Shown here: positions 27,869 to 33,139 of the stretch, one piece after another
Position numbering within the stretch: position 1 is the first letter of the stretch
Layout: each line of letters begins with the position of its first letter
Translations under genes and position numbers: made by a program
Notes under the pieces: generated by a model
What the model was told of the DNA's origin: nothing
Databases searched by the model: none
The model's input: only the letters and a program-made list of their open reading frames with translations
Assembly (NCBI GenBank): GCA_035550595.1
Contig: DASZOV010000054.1
Coordinates: forward strand, 1 to 33,139
Reading direction: 5' to 3'
Length of the DNA: 33,139 nucleotides
Origin: CALFMR01 sp035550595
Lineage (GTDB): Bacteria > Acidobacteriota > Vicinamibacteria > Vicinamibacterales > SCN-69-37

Positions 27869-29728
27869 GTGACCCACGCCCGACCGGACGCCGCCGAGGC
27901 AGAGACCGCCGCCTCGGCAACGGCGCCGCAACAGGCCGCCGCGCCTGACGCGATCGTGCGCGAGTACGAAGAGCGCCTGGCCGCGCGCCGCAGGACGCTC
28001 GCCGTCCGCGAGCGCGCCTGCTTTCGCGTCAGCAACCTTCGCCTGGCGATAGCCGCCGCGGCGCTCGTGCTCTTCATCGTCGGCGGGCCGGCTCATGCGG
28101 CGTGGCTGCTCGCGCCGCTCGCGGCCTTCGTCGCCGTGGCGGCCTGGCACGCACGGCTTCTGAACGCGCGCGATCGAGCGCGGTCGGCCGTCGGCTTCTA
28201 CGAGCGCAGCCTCGCGCGGGTGGCGGGGCAGTGGCCAGGTCATGGTCGGGATGGCGCGCGATTCGTCGATCCCGCCCACTCGTACGCCGCCGATCTCGAT
28301 CTGTTCGGCCGCGGCAGCCTCTTCGAGCTGCTCGCCACGTCGCGCACGAGCGAAGGCGACGGGACGCTCGCGCGCTGGCTGCTCGCACCCGCCGGCCGTG
28401 CAACCATCCGCGAGCGGCAGGACGCCATCCGCGAGCTCGCGCCGCGCCTCGACCTGCGCGAAGCCGTCGCCGTCATGGGCGACGTCGTCGAAACCGGCGA
28501 GCATGTCGATGTTTCAGGACTGCGCGCATGGGCAGCGGCGCCGGTCCGGCTGCGCGGCACGTCGATCCGAGTCGCGCTCGCGAGCCTCGCAACGCTGACC
28601 CTCGCCTCGCTCATCTGGTGGGGCACGACGGGCGCATTCGCCACCGGCCTCGCGTTGCTGCTCGTCATCCAGATTCTCGTCGCGCAGATCTTCAAGGTGC
28701 GCGTCCACGACGTGGCCGAAACCGTCGAAGAAGCCGCGCACGACCTGGACGTGCTCGTCGGCCTCCTGCGCCGCGTCGAAGCCGAGACGTTCACGAGTCC
28801 GCTGCTGCAGCGCCTGCAGGGCGCTCTGGCCGACCGTCGACGCGCGCCGTCGCGCGAGCTCGCGCGGCTGTCGACGTACGCCGCGCTGCTCGCGTCGCGC
28901 GAGAACCTGATGTTCGCGCTGCCGTCCTCGCTCGTGATGTGGACGACGCAGTGGGCGTTCACGGTGGACGCGTGGCGCGCGCGCGTGGGACCGGATCTCG
29001 TCCAGTGGCTCGACGCGATTGGCGAGCTCGAAGCGTTGCTCGCGCTGTCGACGCTGGCCTTCGAGCATCCCGAATACGTCTGGCCGGACGTCGTCGACGG
29101 CGCTCCGCTCGTCGTGGCGACCGATCTCGCACACCCGGCGATGCCGGCCGGCGCCGTGGCCAACGACCTTGCGCTCGGCGACGGTCCCGTGCGGCTGTGC
29201 ATCGTGAGCGGCTCGAACATGTCGGGCAAGAGCACGTGGCTGCGCACGATCGGCGCGAACGTCGTGCTCGCGCTCGCCGGCGCGCCCGTTCGCGCGTCAC
29301 GCTTCCGACTGTCGCCGGTCGACGTCGGCGCAGCCATCAGCATCCAGGACTCGCTCGCCGACGGCCGGTCCAAGTTCTTCACCGAAGTCCGGCGGCTCGC
29401 GCAGGTCAGCCAGCTCGCCGCGGATCGCGCCGGCCGCGTGCTCTTCCTCTTCGACGAGATCCTCGGCGGCACCAACTCGCACGACCGCCGCATCGGCGCA
29501 GAAGCTGTGCTCGCCAATCTCGTCCGCCGCGGCGCGATCGGATTGGCCACGACACACGACCTCGCGCTCGGCGAGATGGCCGACCGCCTCGCGCCGGCCG
29601 CCGTGAACGTCCATTTCGAAGACCAGTTCGGCGCCGACGGCCTGACCTTCGACTACCGCATCCGCCCCGGCGTCGTCCGCACCAGCAACGCGCTCGTATT
29701 GATGCGATCAGTCGGCTTGGATGTCTAA
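27869..29728 (+). CDS. membrane-anchored MutS-family ATPase
   Basis: A 619-residue protein with a C-terminal MutS ATPase domain. Walker A GSNMSGKST (448-456), IQDSLADGRSKFFTEVRRL, Walker B VLFLFDEILGGTNSHDRR (Asp529-Glu530) and ATTHDLALGEMA are all intact. The mismatch-recognition domain I of true MutS (with its Phe-x-Glu) is absent. Instead, the N-terminal half has two pairs of hydrophobic segments: about 58-72 and 77-93, and about 230-275. This resembles short MutS-like membrane proteins of unknown role, not the canonical repair protein. A core lever/clamp region remains between. The GTG 27869 start sits 6 nt after a GACAAT box. The divergent engB is probably unrelated. Functions in DNA-structure binding or stress are speculative. 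Confidence 0.8.
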   Translation: MTHARPDAAEAETAASATAPQQAAAPDAIVREYEERLAARRRTLAVRERACFRVSNLRLAIAAAALVLFIVGGPAHAAWLLAPLAAFVAVAAWHARLLNARDRARSAVGFYERSLARVAGQWPGHGRDGARFVDPAHSYAADLDLFGRGSLFELLATSRTSEGDGTLARWLLAPAGRATIRERQDAIRELAPRLDLREAVAVMGDVVETGEHVDVSGLRAWAAAPVRLRGTSIRVALASLATLTLASLIWWGTTGAFATGLALLLVIQILVAQIFKVRVHDVAETVEEAAHDLDVLVGLLRRVEAETFTSPLLQRLQGALADRRRAPSRELARLSTYAALLASRENLMFALPSSLVMWTTQWAFTVDAWRARVGPDLVQWLDAIGELEALLALSTLAFEHPEYVWPDVVDGAPLVVATDLAHPAMPAGAVANDLALGDGPVRLCIVSGSNMSGKSTWLRTIGANVVLALAGAPVRASRFRLSPVDVGAAISIQDSLADGRSKFFTEVRRLAQVSQLAADRAGRVLFLFDEILGGTNSHDRRIGAEAVLANLVRRGAIGLATTHDLALGEMADRLAPAAVNVHFEDQFGADGLTFDYRIRPGVVRTSNALVLMRSVGLDV

Positions 29729-29774
29729 GGGCCCTGCCAAGTTAGAAAGTTGGAAGCGCAGAGGCGCGGGCTGT

Positions 29775-29780
29775 TACGAT
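29775..29780 (+). promoter_or_regulatory. -10 box TACGAT (extended TGT) of the phosphoribosyltransferase-SLOG pair
   Basis: TGT-TACGAT lies 9 nt before GTG 29790, giving the pair its own promoter although it is only 60 bp from the MutS-like gene. Confidence 0.45.
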
Positions 29781-29789
29781 CAACGCGCC

Positions 29790-30386
29790 GTGCCCATCGT
29801 CGCGATCGACCCACGCCGTCTTCGTGGTCCGTGGGCGGCTGGCTACGTGCTCGAACGCCACCACACCCTGAGCAGCGAGTTCCTCGGACACGATTCGTAC
29901 GGCCATGCGCAGTTCAACACGAAGCGGAGCGCGCTGGGCGAGCTCGTGTTCCGGCTGAAGAACCGGCACGACCGGACGACGTTGCCGGATATCGCGGACA
30001 CCGCGGCCGATTTCGTTGGGAAGCGAAAGCTTCGGATCGATGCCATCGTCCCGGTGCCGCCCTCCCGGCGGCGCGCATTCCAGCCGGTCGTCGAAATCGC
30101 CAAGGCTGTTGCCGACCGCCTCTCGACCCCAGTCCTGAAGGGCGCTGTTACGAAGACGACGGAGACCCCGCAGCTCAAGGACATCTTCGGCTACGATGAG
30201 CGTCAGAAGCTTCTGGATGGTGCGTTCGCTTTCGACCGGAAGCTCGTCGAAGGGCGCCGATTGCTCCTCGTCGACGACCTCTATCGGTCGGGTGCCACGG
30301 CCGCCGTGGTCGCCCAGGGATTGATTGACGCAGGGACGTCGACGGTCTACTTTCTCGCCATCACGAAGACTCGGACCAAGGCATGA
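29790..30386 (+). CDS. ComF-like phosphoribosyltransferase-family protein
   Basis: A 198-residue protein with a type I phosphoribosyltransferase fold: IDAIVPVPPSRRRAFQPVVEIAKAVADRL (83-111), then TPQLKDIFGYDERQKLLDGAFAFD and the PRPP loop LLLVDDLYRSGATAAVV (158-174, VDD of the binding site at 161-163). The ComF family has the same order (VPVP-x-RR, then pQ...R, then VDD). The N-terminal ~80 residues are unusual; no zinc ribbon is seen, but a GYVLERHHTLSSEFLGHDSYGH segment and Leu/Arg-rich SALGELVFRLKNR follow. The start is GTG 29790, next to the TACGAT box; the frame continues to 29721 without family similarity. Its stop overlaps the SLOG gene by 4 nt (ATGA), so the two proteins are probably made together. 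Enzyme activity is not known. Confidence 0.75.
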   Translation: MPIVAIDPRRLRGPWAAGYVLERHHTLSSEFLGHDSYGHAQFNTKRSALGELVFRLKNRHDRTTLPDIADTAADFVGKRKLRIDAIVPVPPSRRRAFQPVVEIAKAVADRLSTPVLKGAVTKTTETPQLKDIFGYDERQKLLDGAFAFDRKLVEGRRLLLVDDLYRSGATAAVVAQGLIDAGTSTVYFLAITKTRTKA

Positions 30387-30919
30387 CGAGGGTCTTCATC
30401 GCCGGATCGCGCCAGATCACTCGGCTTCCCGCCGAGGTGAAGACTCGTGTCGACACGATGATCGGCAAGGGCTTCCAGATCCTCGTCGGGGACGCCAACG
30501 GCGCGGACGAGGCCGTCCAGTCGTACCTGGCCGAAAAGGCGTACCCGAACGTCGTCGTGCACTGTATGGAACGTCACTGCCGGAACAACATCGGCCAGTG
30601 GCCGACGCACGAAGTGCCCGGTCCAAAGGGCACCCGAGGCTTCGACTTCTATTCGGCCAAGGACCGCGTCATGGCCGATGCTGCCGAGTACGGGCTGATG
30701 CTGTGGGACGGAAAGAGCAAGGGCACGATCAACAACGTCGTGAACCTCTCCCGCGACGGCAAGCCCGTCGTCGTCTACATTGCGCCGAAGAAGCGGTTCC
30801 TCACCGTGAAGGCGTTCGACGACCTGGGGCGCGTGCTCGCTCAGGGCGATACCGAAGGCGTCGAACGTCTCGTCAGCGCTCTGCATCTCGAGAACCTGCA
30901 GCACCGGATTGCAGGCTGA
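30383..30919 (+). CDS. SLOG-domain (YspA/DprA-like Rossmann) protein
   Basis: A 178-residue protein with SLOG superfamily landmarks: VFIAGSRQI at the N-terminus (Gly8-Ser9-Arg10), GFQILVGDANGADEAVQSYL (30-49, the GDANGAD nucleotide-binding motif) and KDRVMADAAEYGLMLWDGKSKGT (93-115). The superfamily, which includes LOG, DprA and YspA, binds or produces nucleotide-derived ligands. The central C-R-N-N-x-G motif (66-71) and FYSAKD are typical of this YspA-like subgroup. The start overlaps the phosphoribosyltransferase stop (ATGA). The combination suggests that the partner makes or consumes a nucleotide ligand sensed by the SLOG protein, but this is inference. No toxin or effector domain is fused. 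Confidence 0.78.
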   Translation: MTRVFIAGSRQITRLPAEVKTRVDTMIGKGFQILVGDANGADEAVQSYLAEKAYPNVVVHCMERHCRNNIGQWPTHEVPGPKGTRGFDFYSAKDRVMADAAEYGLMLWDGKSKGTINNVVNLSRDGKPVVVYIAPKKRFLTVKAFDDLGRVLAQGDTEGVERLVSALHLENLQHRIAG

Positions 30920-30929
30920 AGACACGTGT

Positions 30930-31049
30930 CGATGGAGCGATCCGCGCTCCCTGGCCTGGGGCTTCCGTCTGTTCATGATCCAGAATGACTACGTCGTGCC
31001 CGACCGCAACTACTTCGCCGTGCGCAATGCGCTCTTCGTCCTCGCGTAG
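30930..31049 (+). pseudogene. 3' remnant of an unknown gene
   Basis: A 39-codon frame ending TAG at 31047 reads RWSDPRSLAWGFRLFMIQND then YVVPDRNYFAVRNALFVLA. About 87% of third positions are G or C and the sequence looks like a folded-protein C-terminus, yet there is no start codon or ribosome-binding site and upstream sequence belongs to the SLOG gene in another frame. I do not recognise the parent family. It looks like the surviving tail of a gene whose 5' part was removed. Confidence 0.5.
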
Positions 31050-31055
31050 ATCCGC

Positions 31056-32729
31056 ATGAGACCGCGCCTTCATCCGCTGCGAGCCGTGGCGCTCGCGCTC
31101 GTCCTGTCCGTGCCGGTCCTGGCGCAGTCGTCGGCCGTCCGGGTGCCGATGGACGTGCCGGTGTCGCACGCCAATCTGCCGGCCTTCAACGAGCAGGATC
31201 TGCACGAGTGGCTGACCTTCCTGTCCTCGGACACGCTTCAGGGGCGCGAGGTCTTCACGGAGGGCTACGGGATGGCTGCGTCGTACGTAGCCGACCACCT
31301 GCGGTCCTGGGGCGTGACGCCGCTCGGAGACGACAAGACGTACTTCCAGGTGGTGAAGGAGCGGACCTATCAGGTCACGCGCCACTCGTCGGTGACGATC
31401 GAGGCGAACGGGCGGTCACGGACGTTCGCTGACGGGGAGCACGTGACGTTTCCCGTCCGGGCCGGGGGGCGCCGGACGCTGACGTTCACCGGCGTCGACT
31501 TCGTCAGTCCGGACGTCACGCCAACGGCGGGCGCATCGGCCGGCACCGCGACGGCGCCGTCGACATCCAGCGGTCGGCTGCTCGTTTATCTGCCCGGCAC
31601 GCGCTTCGGCGTGCCGCGCGAGGATTCGCCGGACGAAGGCGACGAAGGCCCCGGCGTGGCGGCGACGATTCGCTTCGTGCCCGCGCCGCCCGAAGGCGAA
31701 GGCGCGACGAGTCGTCAACCAGCCGTGACGACGACGCGGCTCACGACCGTGCGACGCGTGGACGGGGCCATCACGCCGCAGCTCACAGGGGACGAGACGT
31801 TCTACGAGGCCCTTCTCGCGGGCGCGCCTCGCTCGCTGGACGACCTGCGCGACGAAGTGCGTCGCGGCCAACCGCCGGCGCCTTTCACGCTTCGTAACGT
31901 GACCGTGACGATTCACGTCGACAACACATACGACGTCGTCTCCACGCGCCTGACCGAGAACGTCGTCGGTCTCGTGCCCGGGCGTGATCCAAAGCTGCGC
32001 GACACGTACGTGTTCTTCGGTGCGCATCTGGATCACGTCGGCTATCGGCAGGCAGGTCCCGTCGAGCAGCAGGCCGAGTGTCGTCCGGCACCGCCGGGCG
32101 ATCTGATCTTCAACGGCGCGGACGACGACGGGTCGGGGACGACGGCGTTGATGGCGATGGCCAAAGCCTTGGCCGAAGGACCGAAACCGAAGCGATCAGT
32201 GGTCTTCATCTGGCACGCGGGCGAGGAGGCGGGGCTGCTCGGCTCGCGCTACATGGCGGACTTTCCGGTCGTGCCGCTCGACCACGTCCAGGCCGAATTG
32301 AACATCGACATGATCGGTCGCAATCGCGACGACGACCCCTCACAGGCGAACACGGTGTACGTGATTGGCGCGGATCGCATCAGCACGGATCTGCACAACC
32401 TGGTGGTCGCGACCAATCGCGCGGACTCGCACCCGCTGCACCTGGACTACGAATACAACGACCCGGACGACCCGAACAGCTTCTACACGCGAAGCGACCA
32501 CTACAGCTACGCGTCGAAGGGGATTCCGATCGCGTTCTTCTTCACGGGCACGCACGCGGACTATCACTGCGTGACCGACGAGGTCGGCCGCATCATCTTC
32601 CCGAAGCTCGCGCGCGTGGCCGAGCTCATCTATCGGATCGGCTACAGCATCGCCGACAGCGACGGGACGCTCGTGCGCGACGACAAGGGCGCGCGGAGCG
32701 GGCGCGGGTTTCAGGGATATTTGAACTGA
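31056..32729 (+). CDS. exported M28-family zinc metallopeptidase
   Basis: A 557-residue protein with an N-terminal signal (LRAVALALVLSVPVLAQ) and a C-terminal M28 peptidase domain. The zinc ligands and catalytic residues are all visible: GAHLDHVG (His324), FNGADDDGSGT (bridging Asp), WHAGEEAGLLGS (catalytic Glu and ligand Glu), NIDMIGR (Asp) and THADYHCVTDEV (His). Between them and the signal, residues ~100-300 hold a PA-like insert with acidic and Gly/Pro-rich stretches (TPTAGASAGTATAPSTSSG). The enzyme should be a secreted or periplasmic aminopeptidase-type hydrolase for peptide scavenging. The ATG at 31056 opens the signal peptide; no ribosome-binding site is obvious. It follows the gene remnant by 6 bp. 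Confidence 0.88.
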   Translation: MRPRLHPLRAVALALVLSVPVLAQSSAVRVPMDVPVSHANLPAFNEQDLHEWLTFLSSDTLQGREVFTEGYGMAASYVADHLRSWGVTPLGDDKTYFQVVKERTYQVTRHSSVTIEANGRSRTFADGEHVTFPVRAGGRRTLTFTGVDFVSPDVTPTAGASAGTATAPSTSSGRLLVYLPGTRFGVPREDSPDEGDEGPGVAATIRFVPAPPEGEGATSRQPAVTTTRLTTVRRVDGAITPQLTGDETFYEALLAGAPRSLDDLRDEVRRGQPPAPFTLRNVTVTIHVDNTYDVVSTRLTENVVGLVPGRDPKLRDTYVFFGAHLDHVGYRQAGPVEQQAECRPAPPGDLIFNGADDDGSGTTALMAMAKALAEGPKPKRSVVFIWHAGEEAGLLGSRYMADFPVVPLDHVQAELNIDMIGRNRDDDPSQANTVYVIGADRISTDLHNLVVATNRADSHPLHLDYEYNDPDDPNSFYTRSDHYSYASKGIPIAFFFTGTHADYHCVTDEVGRIIFPKLARVAELIYRIGYSIADSDGTLVRDDKGARSGRGFQGYLN

Positions 32730-32730
32730 C

Positions 32731-32766
32731 AAGTTAGAAGTTCGAAGCCAGAAGCCAGAAGTTCGG
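32731..32766 (+). repeat. family C repeat (AAGTTCGAAG-type units)
   Basis: AAGTTAGAAGTTCGAAGCC then AGAAGCCAGAAGTTCGG follow the M28 stop. Similar units occur at 6376-6503 and 16495-16510, and a short related stretch at about 29739-29755. Confidence 0.55.
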
Positions 32767-32914
32767 CTGTATCCGTCCGGTGTGGGCTCGCGCGGGCTAA
32801 CCGATGTTCATGGAAGGGGTTAGCGCGCCTGCCTCGGGACCACTCGGGTTCGTGCCGTGAGGCGAATATCCGACGAAAGACGCAGAAAACCGCGTGTTTT
32901 CGGCCTGTTCTCCA

Positions 32915-32943
32915 TTGCGCCCCCCGGCGATTGGGAGTACAAT
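32915..32943 (+). promoter_or_regulatory. sigma70-like promoter of the CarD gene
   Basis: TTGCGC (32915-32920), a 17-bp spacer and TACAAT (32938-32943) give the best complete -35/-10 pair in the window. It would produce a leader of about 60 nt ending in the GGGGGG ribosome-binding site. The remainder of 32767-32914 shows no gene. Confidence 0.6.
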
Positions 32944-33010
32944 AATGAGACGTCCTACTCGGAGAGAGCCAACCTAAAGCGAACGTCAAGCAGCACATAT
33001 CGGGGGGCAC

Positions 33011-33139
33011 GTGGCATTTGAGATCGGCGACAAGGTCATCTACCCGAACCATGGTCTGGGCATCATCGAGCGCATCGAGACCAAGACCATCATGGGCACC
33101 ACCTGCGGCTTCTATCAACTTCGGATGGCAAACGAAACG
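33011..33139 (+). CDS. CarD/CdnL-family transcription regulator (partial, 5' end)
   Basis: The first 43 codons from GTG 33011 read VAFEIGDKVIYPNHGLGIIE then RIETKTIMGTTCGFYQLRMA. This is the RNA polymerase-interacting domain of CarD/CdnL-type regulators, whose pattern is G-x-V-Y-P-x-H-G-x-G followed by a Gly-x-x-x-x-Y/F-L segment. These proteins bind the RNA polymerase beta subunit and stabilise open complexes, notably at rRNA promoters. The GGGGGG motif at 33002-33007 is the ribosome-binding site. The DNA-binding C-terminal half lies outside the window. Confidence 0.85.
   Translation, partial: MAFEIGDKVIYPNHGLGIIERIETKTIMGTTCGFYQLRMANET

Overview
The window is a GC-rich bacterial chromosome segment (roughly two thirds G+C by eye) with dense genes on both strands. 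The protein set suggests an uncultured soil-type Acidobacteriota, possibly class Vicinamibacteria. This is inference: it rests on the mix of GMC/gluconate-dehydrogenase-type oxidoreductases, an M28 peptidase, a CarD-like protein, toxin-antitoxin pairs and dispersed intergenic repeats, not on a marker gene.

Layout. 1-5.5 kb: a partial STAS protein, divergent 1-pyrroline-5-carboxylate dehydrogenase, a PPi-type phosphofructokinase, a YkgJ-type cysteine-cluster protein and an exported DUF481 protein. 5.7-10.6 kb: a Tat-exported gluconate-dehydrogenase subunit 3-like protein plus a GMC oxidoreductase, converging on a second GMC oxidoreductase with a VOC protein. 10.9-13.6 kb: a VapBC-type pair, a family 2 glycosyltransferase and a methyltransferase. 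13.7-16.3 kb: a coupled DUF1326-DUF2182 pair divergent from an AraC regulator. 16.5-19.1 kb: a Gfo/Idh/MocA oxidoreductase, a PEBP-like secreted protein and a subclass B3 metallo-beta-lactamase. 19.2-22.4 kb: two paralogous membrane proteins of GT-C type whose 3' ends overlap tail to tail. 22.5-25.8 kb: a secreted protein of unknown function, a sulfide:quinone-reductase-like flavoprotein, a possible 40-residue ORF and an acyltransferase.

25.8-27.1 kb is a small accessory island: an intact tRNA-Leu(CAA), an orphan HicB-like antitoxin, a HigBA pair, a 17-bp perfect inverted repeat and a decayed second tRNA-Leu copy. 27.1-33.1 kb: EngB, a membrane-anchored MutS-family ATPase, a translationally coupled phosphoribosyltransferase + SLOG-domain pair, the remnant 3' end of an unknown gene, an M28 peptidase and the start of a CarD-like regulator.

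Three themes run through the window. First, about nine genes have a -10-like hexamer 5-9 nt before the start codon, so they look leaderless; several starts were chosen on that basis. Second, three families of dispersed intergenic repeats sit mostly at gene 3' ends, and in two places they reach into genes. Third, the best candidate for an undescribed system is the phosphoribosyltransferase-SLOG pair, which lies directly against a decapitated gene remnant and so looks like an insertion.
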